A DNA stretch of 54,900 nucleotides from JAFLBI01 sp964616465 (GCA_964616465.1 CAZTTO010000021.1:1-54900); one strand, 5' to 3'; shown: positions 44,792-54,209, numbered from the stretch's first letter. Notes: generated by a model not told the origin, from the letters alone. Translations and numbers: made by a program.

Positions 44792-45727
44792 TTATTCAAA
44801 TTCCTCGTCTTCGTCCATTCCAAAGGATACATTTTCTGCACCGATAACATTTACTTCATCAAGTCTTTCTTTTCCGAGTTTGTGTTCTTCGTAGTGATAT
44901 TGTAGTTCTCCTAACATTAGTCTTCTCTTGTGAAAGTCTAAAAGAAATTTAATGTATTCATGTGTGTCGTAGCTTTCAAGCTCAAGAGGTTCAATGGTTT
45001 TTATAAACTCCAAAATTCCGTCTGTGTCCTTATTGTTTAAAAGATGGATTAATATTTCTTTTTGGAATGTCTTTTCCTCAAAAAATGAATAGCCCTTTTC
45101 AATAAATATTTTGAATGCTTTAGAACTGTAATCTAATTCATAAGTGTACATATTTAATTCATGTGCTCTGTCATTAATTATGTCATACAACTTTGTTGAA
45201 ATAGTTGAAACAGTTTTTCCAATAAACTTTCTAATTCTGTCGTCAATTTCAGTTGGAAACATCATTTCTGCAGAAATTTCGATTTTCAGCTCATCGGAAA
45301 CAAATTTTATAAGTTGTTCTTTGTCTTGGTTTTTATGATAAACAGAAGAAATGCCAAACCTATCATATCTTGTCGACCTGTAAAAGTTACTTAGCAGTTG
45401 CAAAAACTTGTTATGTGTCTTACCTAAATTAATGGGCGTTAACTTTTTAATTCTATGTAAAAGTTCTAAGTGGTCGTGGGTGATTAATGTTTTCTCAAAA
45501 TTATTTTGGTCTGTATTCTCATTGTGTTCAAGTAAGACAATTGCAATTTTTTCAAGTCTTTCAATGCCAACTGCCGTGTTGTAAAGAAATTCAAAGCATT
45601 CGTGTTCATAATAGAAATGCTCCATCTTGTCAAAGAAGTAAAGGGCATTGTAAATAAAGGAGCCTGAGATCTGAATTTCAGTCCCAAGTCGAAAATTTTT
45701 CCAAAAAAATGTCGGGTCGTTAAACAT
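44792..45727 (-). CDS. Unknown 311-aa protein in a promoterless cassette
   Basis: 311 aa, soluble, mostly helical, with no signal peptide. Segments that might help matching: LYFFDKMEHFYYEHECFEF, FYRSTRYDRFGISSVYH, IDDRIRKFIGKTVSTISTKL, and an acidic end NVSFGMDEDEEFE. RYDRFGISSVYH has an Arg and His in a spacing not quite that of HEPN RNases (Rx4-6H), so I do not assign that family. It begins 28 bp after the recombination point of site A3 and has no own promoter module; it likely depends on the DUF262 cassette in front. Candidate new defence protein by context. Confidence 0.6.
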   Translation of the reverse strand: MFNDPTFFWKNFRLGTEIQISGSFIYNALYFFDKMEHFYYEHECFEFLYNTAVGIERLEKIAIVLLEHNENTDQNNFEKTLITHDHLELLHRIKKLTPINLGKTHNKFLQLLSNFYRSTRYDRFGISSVYHKNQDKEQLIKFVSDELKIEISAEMMFPTEIDDRIRKFIGKTVSTISTKLYDIINDRAHELNMYTYELDYSSKAFKIFIEKGYSFFEEKTFQKEILIHLLNNKDTDGILEFIKTIEPLELESYDTHEYIKFLLDFHKRRLMLGELQYHYEEHKLGKERLDEVNVIGAENVSFGMDEDEEFE

Positions 45728-45751
45728 AGAAGAGGTTGCTGTCAGACTTGT

Positions 45752-45883
45752 GCATAACGGTTTGGCGCTTGGCGCAGTGGCGGAATTCGGAGCACAAAAC
45801 TGTCAATAAACCACAAAAGTTTATGCGAGGTAGAATGTTCAAATAACAACTTCACCCGCCATTGAGCCAAACGCCTGTTAGCA
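45752..45883 (-). repeat. attC-like site A3
   Basis: GCATAAC (45752-45758) and GTTAGC (45877-45882) form the ends. TTTGGC (45761-45766) pairs with GCCAAA (45866-45871), and TGGCGG (45778-45783) with CCGCCA (45856-45861). Unpaired spacers are 11 and 4 nt. On the minus strand it reads CTAAC-AGGCG-TTTGGC and closes with GTTATGC, very close to well-known environmental attC ends. It begins about 20 bp after the DUF262 stop. Confidence 0.8.
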
Positions 45884-45902
45884 GTAGTGGTTTCTTTTCG
45901 CA

Positions 45903-47675
45903 TTAGAATAGTTTATAAATGTCCTTTTGTTTTGAACCAACAACTTCTATACAATTAGCTCCATCTCTCTGATATAATTTTTCGTCAAAGTATACAGGTT
46001 CTGAACCTGAAGTAACTGTTATCATTAATACAGTATGTCCGTGATAAGTTATTGGTGTAATATCTTTTGTAATTCGAGTTTTTAAAGCTGAATCAAGATT
46101 AGAAGAACTAATCCGACTTGTTATGTAACTTATGTATTGGTCGAGATTAACGCCTTTTATTTTAGCTTCTCTCTCAAGACCAACTACCCCAAAGTCGTGA
46201 TACCTTGGGACATTTACTAGTCCGTCCAATTTTTCAACTTGAATGGTGTCAGCTTCTTTGTCAGTAACTCCTATGAATAAAAATCCAGTCTTATCCTTTC
46301 CTAAGTTTGCTAATGCCGAAATATTACATAGGATTTTATTAAAGCTATTCTCATCAAATTCACGATTACTAGGATTCAATGTATAAAAACCTTGTTTGAA
46401 ATCATAAACTGCTGCTTCTGTTTTTGATTTCATTAAGTACGCTTGAAAGTCAATTACATATGAAGTAGTACTTCTGAATGTTGAATCTGTCTTTTTGAAA
46501 TGGTCTTGAATTAAACCCTTACAAATGTTTATGTTATTTCTTCTGTCATCTGTTGTGGTATAATTTCTTGACCTTACAAGTTTTGTATGTATGTTCTTAA
46601 GACTTACTTTTATTTTTTTATAGTCAAAAGCAGCTTTATTTTCCTTAATCATCAATTCATAGTAAGCCATAAATAATGTATAGAATGCTTCTTTAACAGG
46701 ATTACCTCCAGCATTTGGATTTAAAATTGTTTTTAATCTTTCGCCTTCAAAATGAAAGTCAACTAGATTAAATATTTCTGAAAAAACTGTAAGTATTTCT
46801 GTCCTTATATTTTTTTCACCAACTGCATTGATTTTTACATCAATATCATTTGACTTATCGTCATTTCCACTACCATAATAGTTATCAAAGGCAACTCTAC
46901 TTGCAGGAAATGGAACACCTAAAGCACAAGATAAAATTATATCAGCAATAAGTTGTTCATCTTCACTTTCTTTGAGGTCAGAGACATTTAAAACCCCGTG
47001 TCTACACCAAAAAGTATCTTCTGCATTGATTCCATACTGATGTTTTGAAAGTTTTGAATCAATACTTATTTCGGGCATTTCTTGTAGAAGTAAAATTTCT
47101 CGTGATGCGTCACCTCTGATTTCGGAAGCAACCTCTCTTACTAGTAATGAAAACTTAGAAACATTACCTGCTTGTCTCACTTCTTGTGGTGAAAGTTTTC
47201 GTCCTGTCGAATTTATTCTTCTAAATGTTTCGTTAATTTCATCAGAACTGCCAGTCTTGAAAATTGTTACTGGAAATGGATATTGAATAAATGCAGAAAC
47301 TTGTTCTTGAGTTAAAAATTCTACGTCTGTTTTAGGGAATATTACACCTTTAGTTACTTGGGATTGTGCAAATGTATAGTCAGGTATATTGAAAAATTTG
47401 TCTGAACCACCAATGAAAACTGGAAAGTGATTTTCAATAAATCCGAATATTGCATTTAATCTCTGCATACCATCTATTATTTCATATTTGTCATTTTGTG
47501 ATGCAAGTAGAACTAAAGGTATTGGATATTGAAGAAGGATTGATTCTATTAAGTCTTTTTTTTCTTGCTGGCTCCAAACAAGTTTTCTTTGATAACGTCT
47601 GTTAATAAACAGTTTGTTATTTCTGTAGGCTTCATAAGCCTCCATTATTGTCATACCTCTTGGTGATTCTATCAT
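45903..47675 (-). CDS. DUF262 protein with C-terminal AlbA_2-like domain
   Basis: 590 aa. The N-terminal DUF262 (ParB/GmrS-like) domain shows INRRYQRKLVWSQQEKKDLI, the P-type strand YPIPLVLLA and the nucleotide motif IIDGMQRL (68-73), then FRRINSTGRKLSPQEVRQA. The C-terminal part (about 430-590) has FNKILCNISALANLGKDKTG and FLFIGVTDKEADTIQVEKLD, the start of an AlbA_2 (Schlafen-type) domain, ending LYQRDGANCIEV. DUF262 proteins include the GmrSD nucleases against modified phage DNA. The HNH nuclease of GmrD is not evident, so nucleic-acid targeting by the AlbA_2 part is inferred. Preceded by a full promoter module. Confidence 0.82.
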   Translation of the reverse strand: MIESPRGMTIMEAYEAYRNNKLFINRRYQRKLVWSQQEKKDLIESILLQYPIPLVLLASQNDKYEIIDGMQRLNAIFGFIENHFPVFIGGSDKFFNIPDYTFAQSQVTKGVIFPKTDVEFLTQEQVSAFIQYPFPVTIFKTGSSDEINETFRRINSTGRKLSPQEVRQAGNVSKFSLLVREVASEIRGDASREILLLQEMPEISIDSKLSKHQYGINAEDTFWCRHGVLNVSDLKESEDEQLIADIILSCALGVPFPASRVAFDNYYGSGNDDKSNDIDVKINAVGEKNIRTEILTVFSEIFNLVDFHFEGERLKTILNPNAGGNPVKEAFYTLFMAYYELMIKENKAAFDYKKIKVSLKNIHTKLVRSRNYTTTDDRRNNINICKGLIQDHFKKTDSTFRSTTSYVIDFQAYLMKSKTEAAVYDFKQGFYTLNPSNREFDENSFNKILCNISALANLGKDKTGFLFIGVTDKEADTIQVEKLDGLVNVPRYHDFGVVGLEREAKIKGVNLDQYISYITSRISSSNLDSALKTRITKDITPITYHGHTVLMITVTSGSEPVYFDEKLYQRDGANCIEVVGSKQKDIYKLF

Positions 47676-47736
47676 AATATTTTATTATTTGTCCTGTTGT
47701 TTGTCTGTTGTTGTCGGTCTGTCCACCATTACTGCT

Positions 47737-48053
47737 AACTCATTAATATATGTAATAACAATTGTAACTGTATAGACGAGTTATCATGTATATCAATAAG
47801 TTAGTTCTATACGAATTTAATTATTTATCAGAACAATACAATCTTGTGAATTAGTTATCCTCATTATTGGCTAAAGTAGAGCATGAAGCTAAGGAAACAG
47901 GCAAATGCCAAGAAAGCTGAGCTATGTGCGAAGCTCTGGCTTTTACCCGAGCGGAGCCGCAGGATGCCGACGGAATGAGGCTGCGCTGGAGCGAAGCGAA
48001 AGTTAGCAGCGAATGAGGAAGGCTGCCTGCGGCGGGGGAAAGAAGTTTGTAAC
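47737..48053 (-). promoter_or_regulatory. Cassette 5' module, copy 3 (GC-rich plus AT-rich)
   Basis: GC-rich part 47893-48053 and AT-rich part 47737-47880. It is collinear with copy 2 over the full length, including the bridge CATTATTGGCTA and GAGCATGAAGCT. The minus strand has ATTG-N19-TAAATTCG as candidate promoter. The DUF262 start codon is about 60 bp downstream. Confidence 0.65.
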
Positions 48054-48183
48054 GGTTCGTTATTGGCGGTCAGGCTGGGCAATCGGAGCTGTGTCTGGCG
48101 ATAAAAGTACAAAAGCCGATTAGGATTACCAAGGTTGAATTTTAGCGTTGTCCTGCCCTGCTTGCGCCAATAACCTGTTGCCC
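48049..48183 (-). repeat. attC-like site A4
   Basis: AAC (48051-48053) and GTTGCCC (48177-48183) are the ends. GTTATTGGCG (48059-48068) pairs perfectly with CGCCAATAAC (48165-48174); an inner stem GGGCA/TGCCC (48077-48081 and 48154-48158) is less regular. It ends 5 bp before the KAP gene stop. On the gene strand it closes with GTTACAAA, the first bases of the next module. Confidence 0.75.
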
Positions 48184-48188
48184 GCAGT

Positions 48189-50345
48189 TTAAGTCGTCGG
48201 AGTTAATTTATCCTCTTCAAACCAATGCATAAATTGTCTTACCATATTTATATCGGATTGATTGTTGTCGCCTCTGTCGCTCCATTTAACTTTCTCTTTA
48301 TTTAATTTTTTGTCTGAAAAAACTTTGTTTAACTGCTTTTTGATATAGTGTTTGTCAAAGAGAGCTATAAAGAAATTGTAATCTTCTTTTGCAAAGTTGG
48401 TTTTGAAAGGGTTTTCATACGCTGTGCTAAAAATTGTTGGCGTAAATGCTCTAAGCAGGTCTAAAGACTTTGAGAAATCTTTATCTAAAATGTTTTTTAC
48501 ATACTTTGTCAATTGAGATTTATTTTTAGCTCCCCATTCATTAAATAAGTAAGCAGTTTGCTCAGGGAATTTTTCAAATATTGAAGAATTAACAGACTCG
48601 TTTTGAGCACGGGTTATCAAATGAGCCACAATAGTTTGATATTCTTTGACAGAAAAAAATTCTTTTTCTTCATACTTGTCTTTTCTTTTGAGTTCATAGA
48701 ATATTTCAGAAGCGAATTCAAACGGATTTGCTTCTTTCATTAACTTATCTATGAGTTGCAATTGTTCCTCCTTGTTTGTATGCTTTTTTATCAGTTGCAC
48801 AATAAAAAAAACAGCTTGACCATTTGGGGAATCAAACCTAAATGAGAAACCTGTTGGCTTTTTGAACAATTGAGATTCTATCGCAATTATTCTTGAAAGC
48901 TTAAATGATACATTCCAACTTAGATCTTCCTCTCTACTTCTTATTTTAAGGAGAAATGTTTCAGTCGAACTTTGTGATATGAGATGCTTTAATGATTTTG
49001 TGATTTCCAGGTCGGTTTGATTTGGTATATCTGATATAAAATTATTGAATGCTATGTCAGAAATCTCACCCTCAATTACAGCATAGCTGAAATATCTATT
49101 AAAATATTTTGCTGATGCGATTCTTTGTTGTTTAAACCAATCGTTAGCAGAATCTCTATTGTAGGAATAATTTTGTAAGGCTTCTTTAATTACTGGAAAA
49201 AGTCGCTGCAATAAATTTTTAATGCATTCCTTTTGCCGTTTAGAAAGGTCAGAGCCTGTCTTTTCTAACAACTCATTAAACAACTTGATTTTCTCATTAT
49301 TACGCTCATGGGAATATCCATTTGAATACGAGCCAATGAAGTATTCTGGGTTTGACTTAATCAATTCGTAATACTTGGGATAAAATATTTTAATCGCCTC
49401 AATCAACATTAAATCAACCATATTTACCTCTTTATGTAAAAGTGGCATTGAAAAAGATAATGTATTTCCATATCTCACTGCAAGGCGAGGTGTTGTTAGC
49501 ATAATTAAAACATTTTGGCTAAACTCATTGCCAAAACTTCTTCCCTCATCATCTGGTAAGTCTATTTTGTTTGTTTCAAGCGACCTGTTAATTATATCAA
49601 AACAGAATTTTTGTAAAGCCGCAGGTTGGGCTAAAGGTATTCTTAGTGGTATTTGGATTATTTTCTCAAGAAAGTTTTGACCTGAATTTTGATTTCCTTC
49701 TCCAAATCTATCGCCTAAAGCTGCTGAAACCATATCATCATCAAAAGATAGAACATAAGTTGTATTTGCAAAATCTGCGGTTAGTTTAACCAAACGAAAT
49801 ATTGAATGAATTTCTGTCTTGTCTAATCTGTCTATGTCATCGATAAATATGACAATTTTCTTTTTTTCTTTTTTAAGAATATCTTCAATTCTACCTTTCA
49901 AAGTTTCTATATCAACTCCTGCAAGCATTTCGCCAGCAGCTTCAAGTTTTTCACCTAAGTTCCCCAATACAGGAACATCAAAGGTCAGTAGCTTTGCATA
50001 TTTTTTCAACTGGTCGCCAATCTTTTCTTTTTTGTTTTTCAGATTTGCATCTAACGCATTTGCTAAAGTTTGAAAAAAGTGGATGAGTAACAGATTCTCG
50101 TCATTGTATCTCCAAGGATTAAATTTAATAATAATGATATTGTTTTCACTATTGAGTTCTGTTTCTATAAAATTTATCACTGATGTCTTACCTTCTCCCC
50201 AAGCACCGTAAACCCCAATTACAATACACGTTTCTTCGTCTCTACTTGTTATGAAATTTGCGATACCCTTTGAAAAGCTATAGCGTTGAAATTTATCTTC
50301 GCCGACAAGCGAAACTGGTTTGTCTGATGAAAAGAGTTTATTCAT
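48189..50345 (-). CDS. KAP family P-loop NTPase
   Basis: 718 aa. Walker A GAWGEGKTS is at 47-55, KFNPWRYNDENLLLIHFFQT is the KAP-typical W-box, and Walker B IVIFIDDIDRLDK has the Asp pair at 169-170, followed by the sensor segment TTYVLSFDDDMV. In many KAP proteins membrane helices are inserted between Walker A and B; here the insert (about 100-160) is short and only amphipathic, so this is a soluble type. KAP NTPases include phage-exclusion proteins such as PifA. It starts 20 bp after the end of site A5 and has no promoter module; expression probably comes from the restriction cassette. Confidence 0.88.
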   Translation of the reverse strand: MNKLFSSDKPVSLVGEDKFQRYSFSKGIANFITSRDEETCIVIGVYGAWGEGKTSVINFIETELNSENNIIIIKFNPWRYNDENLLLIHFFQTLANALDANLKNKKEKIGDQLKKYAKLLTFDVPVLGNLGEKLEAAGEMLAGVDIETLKGRIEDILKKEKKKIVIFIDDIDRLDKTEIHSIFRLVKLTADFANTTYVLSFDDDMVSAALGDRFGEGNQNSGQNFLEKIIQIPLRIPLAQPAALQKFCFDIINRSLETNKIDLPDDEGRSFGNEFSQNVLIMLTTPRLAVRYGNTLSFSMPLLHKEVNMVDLMLIEAIKIFYPKYYELIKSNPEYFIGSYSNGYSHERNNEKIKLFNELLEKTGSDLSKRQKECIKNLLQRLFPVIKEALQNYSYNRDSANDWFKQQRIASAKYFNRYFSYAVIEGEISDIAFNNFISDIPNQTDLEITKSLKHLISQSSTETFLLKIRSREEDLSWNVSFKLSRIIAIESQLFKKPTGFSFRFDSPNGQAVFFIVQLIKKHTNKEEQLQLIDKLMKEANPFEFASEIFYELKRKDKYEEKEFFSVKEYQTIVAHLITRAQNESVNSSIFEKFPEQTAYLFNEWGAKNKSQLTKYVKNILDKDFSKSLDLLRAFTPTIFSTAYENPFKTNFAKEDYNFFIALFDKHYIKKQLNKVFSDKKLNKEKVKWSDRGDNNQSDINMVRQFMHWFEEDKLTPTT

Positions 50346-50365
50346 ACGGGGTGTCTATAAATTGC

Positions 50366-50497
50366 GGGCAACGGTTTCGGGCTTTGCGTTCGGGCGGGTT
50401 TCGGAGCACAAAACTGTCAACCAGCACTGCACTTGAATAGAAGCACAAAGCTCCAAGTTTACACATCACCCCGCCTGACGCAAAACCCGTGTTATCT
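50366..50497 (-). repeat. attC-like site A5
   Basis: Ends are AAC (50370-50372) and GTTATCT (50491-50497). TTTGCGT (50383-50389) pairs with ACGCAAA (50478-50484), and GGCGGG (50393-50398) with CCCGCC (50470-50475). The apical part shares GGAGCACAAA...GCACAAAGCTCC with site A1 and CGGAGCACAAAACTGTCAA with A3, so the three sites have a common origin. Confidence 0.78.
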
Positions 50498-50548
50498 GCT
50501 GCCCTTCTTTCGGTTTCGCTTGTTTGTCGGGCTTGTTGGTGCGTTGGC

Positions 50549-50625
50549 TTGGTAGCTCTTTTGCATTTTTTTGTTTGGCTTTGTGCGGTTGGGAAAATGT
50601 AAATGTGCTACCAAAAGCGTTGGCT
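50549..50625. repeat. Hairpin and direct repeat at the 3' side of the RM genes
   Basis: TTGGTAGC...TTTTGCATTTTT (50549-50570) pairs imperfectly with AAAATGTAAATGTGCTACCAA (50594-50614). The 41-bp stretch 50585-50625 is repeated with changes at 54210-54249, so the restriction genes stand between direct repeats. Confidence 0.7.
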
Positions 50626-53600
50626 ATTCAAAATCTATTTCTGTTTTTGAAATTCGGTCTAATTCGCTTAAAATATTATTTTTAATTACTTCTATTTTTT
50701 CAAACTTGTCTGCTATTTGTTTCTGTAAGTCAAGATTAAAAGTGTCGTTTTTATTAATTGGTACAGCAATTTCTATTTCTTGAATTTTTCCTTTTCCTGC
50801 TTTGTTGGAAAAGCCGAAACTATGTTTACTGAATTCAAGTTCGATAGTATGTTTTAAAAATAGTAAGTCCAACGTGTCTTTGTATTCGTCTTTTACTATT
50901 AATGGTATTACTTTTTCTGATAAGGAAAAACGTCCATTTCTAAAATGAACTTTACCAATAGAACCATCTATATTCCACGTTAGACAGTCTTCAAAATATT
51001 TCACACCTTGTAAGTTGTCTTTGACAAAGCCATAGTCAACTGTGTCCGGAAATTTTGAAGCCGAATATACTGGAATAGTCCCTTTATTTTTATTGATAAA
51101 AGATTTAGTAAATTTGCTACTGTTTGTTTTATTGTTCAAATCAAACAAATCTTTTATTTTATACAATTTAGTAGCACTTGCTGTGTCAATTTCTATTGTT
51201 AAATTTTCAATTTGAGACTTATATTCTTCAATAGTCTTTTTGATATCTTCAACATATAAGATTTTATCTACAACATCTTTTTGTGTTTCCAAATCAAAGT
51301 TCCCATCCTCGTCAATAGGCATAAAGATTTCTACCTCTTCAACCATATTTGGATAAACTTTGGTAAACTCATCTGAACCATTTTCGCCTTTTCTACCTTT
51401 TGCTAATTCTCTTAATTTTGGCTCAACGATATTTTTTACATAAAGCAAGTTAATATTGGGCATTTTAGGCTTTAATAAACCTCTATCTCCATTAATTGAG
51501 AATTTACCTTCAATCAACATCATATAACCTGCAAATCCATTTGTTGCCCAAGTCAGATATTGCCCATCATAATCATTTGTATTGATATAGGTTAAAGGTG
51601 CATTATTAGATGCAGAATAAACAGGATTGTCTCCTTTATTTAGGTTGCCGTAATTTTTGGTGTATAAAGACTTACCTTTTTCAATATCAAAAAGGTCTTT
51701 GAGTTTATAGGCTTTCTTATTTAGTTCAGACTTTTTTTTTTCAGACAATTCCTTTATGCCTTCTTGAAAAGTTTTTAAAGAAATTGACATATCTTCTACC
51801 AATGAAGAAAAGTCAAGTAGGCCTAACTTATCTTTTTTCTCACTTATTCCAAGTTCTATTTTTTCTTCTTCACTCCACCATTTGTCTATTATCCAAGAGT
51901 TTTCTAATGAACTTGTGAAGTCCGTAAAAGGGAAAACTTTACATCTTTTGTCAGTATTAATTTTTGCAAAACTTGCTTTGTTACCTTTGAAAAAGGAATA
52001 CAAAGTAACAGCTTCACTCAAATCATCTTGGTCAATGTCAAATCTGTAAACGTCTCTTGTTTCTCCCATTTCACTTACTAAATATGTGAAAACAGGGTCA
52101 GTTTGAACATCTTTTTTGTTTGCTTTTTTAGTAATGCAAAGAATGTATGTTTTTTTATTTGTGGTAAAAAACGTATTTAATGGTAACGAAACAATGCCAT
52201 CAATATAACACTCATCTATAATAAACTGTCTTAAATTTTTATCGTTTTGACGATTGAAAATTCCGTCTGGCACGATGATAAAAGCTTTTCCGTTTGGTTT
52301 CAATGCTCTGACAATCCACTCCATAAACAAACCTTCAACACCAATCGCATTGATTTTATAATAGTTTACAAGAGTTCCGTCTTTTTTGATTTCTTCTTTT
52401 AAGTTACTACTTCCGCTTGTTACATAAGGCGGATTTGTTACGATAAGGTCATACTCATTTTCCACAGGTTCAGAAAGTGTCCCTAAAATAGAATTTGTTT
52501 TGAGTAAAAAGCTGTCGTTAAAAAGTTGAGCAAATTCCGTTGTAATACCTGGGTTTTCTTTGATAATATCAGAAAAGTAAATCAACATATTGGCTTTTGC
52601 CAATATGATTGTTTTTTGTTCGTCTTTGTCAAAACCTTTGTCGTAACCGTGAATAGTAATTTTAGGAATTAGTTTTCCTTTCTTGATTTCGTAGAACTGG
52701 TCAAGTTTTGTAATTACAGGTTCTAATAAGAATTTTCCAACGCCACAAGCTGGGTCACAAATTTTTGCACCCACTTTTATGTCGTCCTTTGCCATTTCTA
52801 CAACGGCTCTAACTACTTTTAAAGGCGTAAAAAATTGACCCCAATTTTTCTTGCTGATACTTTCTTTTAGGAAGCTTTCAAAAAGCTGGCTTTTGAAGTC
52901 ATAATCAATATGTTCAAGCTTTCCGTAGTCTTTAAACTTGGTCAAAACCTTTTTGAAAACAGTACTATAGCCTTTTACTGCTTTTTGGTCTTTACTGACA
53001 AAAATAGTTCCGTTGATAATGGTTGTTTTGTCTGCTGGATTTTCAGGAAACAACGTTTTGATTTTAGGACGTACAATACTTGCATACGTTTCTAAAACTT
53101 CGTCTTCTGTGTTTCCATTAAAACTATCATACAAAGTATTGAAGTTATACATTCCTTGCAATACCCCTAAATCACTTAAATATTTAAAAATAAAAAGTTC
53201 AACAAATGTATAAAGACAATTTTCGGGCGTTGCTCCACTTACCGACCAAATGTCCTGCCAAATCTGTTTCGCTAAATCAGTTGGATTAACCAATTGTTTA
53301 GGTTTGATTTGGTCATTTAATTCGTTTATCGAAAAAATAATTTTCTCAATAAGTTCGGGTAATTTCTCGTCTTTTAAGTCAAAATTTGTTTTTATTTCTT
53401 TACCGCTCTCGTCCTTAATTTTATTGCCTGTCAAGACATTAACCCAAACAGTTTCTTTAGTGTCTGTCGCAATGATTATATGAGCATCAAGTTTTCGGGC
53501 AACTTCTAATTCTTGTTTTATTGCCTTATTTTTCTGTGCTACTGTTTTAAATTCAGACGGTTTTTTATATTCGATAACTGCAATTACATTTTTCTTCTGA

Positions 53601-53770
53601 ACAATTAAGCCGTCAACTTTCTTTTTTTCTTCAGCTCCGTAGTTTACGTTACGAATAATGCCGTGTTCTTTTAATGCCTTTACAGATGTTGCACCAATGT
53701 TATAGAAATCCCACTTGCCAAGCTTTTGGCAATTGTTGATTAAATCTCTTTGTAATAATTCCTCGCTCAT
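50624..53770 (-). CDS. Single-chain restriction-methylation-specificity protein (type IIG/IIL-like)
   Basis: 1048 aa. The N-terminal nuclease fold has D53 in KKVDGLIV and E67-x-K69 in IAVIEYKK, a PD-(D/E)xK site. The gamma-type N6-adenine methylase has motif I DPACGVGKF (339-347) and motif IV NPPY (446-449), preceded by the HsdM-type GQFFTPLKVVRAVVEMA. The C-terminus holds two target-recognition units with similar beginnings (YKLKDLFDIEKGKSL and YKIKDLFDLNNKTNS), each followed by a helix. So cutting, modification and recognition are in one polypeptide. The upstream XRE gene overlaps by ATGA. No separate HsdR or HsdS is present. Confidence 0.9.
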   Translation of the reverse strand: MSEELLQRDLINNCQKLGKWDFYNIGATSVKALKEHGIIRNVNYGAEEKKKVDGLIVQKKNVIAVIEYKKPSEFKTVAQKNKAIKQELEVARKLDAHIIIATDTKETVWVNVLTGNKIKDESGKEIKTNFDLKDEKLPELIEKIIFSINELNDQIKPKQLVNPTDLAKQIWQDIWSVSGATPENCLYTFVELFIFKYLSDLGVLQGMYNFNTLYDSFNGNTEDEVLETYASIVRPKIKTLFPENPADKTTIINGTIFVSKDQKAVKGYSTVFKKVLTKFKDYGKLEHIDYDFKSQLFESFLKESISKKNWGQFFTPLKVVRAVVEMAKDDIKVGAKICDPACGVGKFLLEPVITKLDQFYEIKKGKLIPKITIHGYDKGFDKDEQKTIILAKANMLIYFSDIIKENPGITTEFAQLFNDSFLLKTNSILGTLSEPVENEYDLIVTNPPYVTSGSSNLKEEIKKDGTLVNYYKINAIGVEGLFMEWIVRALKPNGKAFIIVPDGIFNRQNDKNLRQFIIDECYIDGIVSLPLNTFFTTNKKTYILCITKKANKKDVQTDPVFTYLVSEMGETRDVYRFDIDQDDLSEAVTLYSFFKGNKASFAKINTDKRCKVFPFTDFTSSLENSWIIDKWWSEEEKIELGISEKKDKLGLLDFSSLVEDMSISLKTFQEGIKELSEKKKSELNKKAYKLKDLFDIEKGKSLYTKNYGNLNKGDNPVYSASNNAPLTYINTNDYDGQYLTWATNGFAGYMMLIEGKFSINGDRGLLKPKMPNINLLYVKNIVEPKLRELAKGRKGENGSDEFTKVYPNMVEEVEIFMPIDEDGNFDLETQKDVVDKILYVEDIKKTIEEYKSQIENLTIEIDTASATKLYKIKDLFDLNNKTNSSKFTKSFINKNKGTIPVYSASKFPDTVDYGFVKDNLQGVKYFEDCLTWNIDGSIGKVHFRNGRFSLSEKVIPLIVKDEYKDTLDLLFLKHTIELEFSKHSFGFSNKAGKGKIQEIEIAVPINKNDTFNLDLQKQIADKFEKIEVIKNNILSELDRISKTEIDFE

Positions 53771-54096
53771 TGGTCAAAACTTATTTTGGCTTGTTTAGCA
53801 TTTGTGCTTTGTAAATATTTTACATTACTGTCTGCAACAATGAATACATTGTCAGAACAATGATTTTTGTATGCTTCAACAGCAAATTTGTCCGCATAAA
53901 ACAGGTCATTTACTTTCTGAAATTCCATTTCTAAAAGTTCCGCAAGCTCTTTCAATTTTGTCTTACTGAATTTTTGTGAGCCGTTTTCAATTTTACTAAT
54001 AGCAAAAGCGTTGATGCCAATTTTAGCACCAAATTCGGTTTGTGTCCAACCGTGTTTTTCTCTCTCTTCCTTTATAAAATGTCCAAAACTTGCCAT
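53767..54096 (-). CDS. XRE family controller protein of the RM system
   Basis: 109 aa. The first 65 residues form a Cro/C1-type helix-turn-helix (EEREKHGWTQTEFGAKIGIN, AFAISKIENGSQKFSKTKLK). The C-terminal 40 residues (DLFYADKFAVEAYKNHCSDN) are an extra segment seen in some RM-linked regulators. The stop overlaps the methylase start in ATGA. C-type proteins delay the nuclease until DNA is methylated, but in a one-chain enzyme the purpose is more likely to limit total level. Confidence 0.88.
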   Translation of the reverse strand: MASFGHFIKEEREKHGWTQTEFGAKIGINAFAISKIENGSQKFSKTKLKELAELLEMEFQKVNDLFYADKFAVEAYKNHCSDNVFIVADSNVKYLQSTNAKQAKISFDQ

Positions 54097-54209
54097 TTTT
54101 ATATCTGCATATTTTTAGCTTGACCCATAATTCGCAAACTTAATAAAGTTTTTTAAATAATCAACTATGTTTTGTCAAAAAAGAGTTAGGGTGGTGGGTG
54201 GGCTTGGTT

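Noticed and set aside
45484..45687. HEPN RNase motif in the 311-aa protein
   Set aside because: The Arg-His spacing in RFGISSVYH is seven residues, outside Rx4-6H, and no second HEPN feature was seen.
50624..53770. Classical three-gene type I restriction system
   Set aside because: No HsdR helicase or separate HsdS gene exists; nuclease, methylase and recognition parts are on one chain, so type IIG/IIL fits better.
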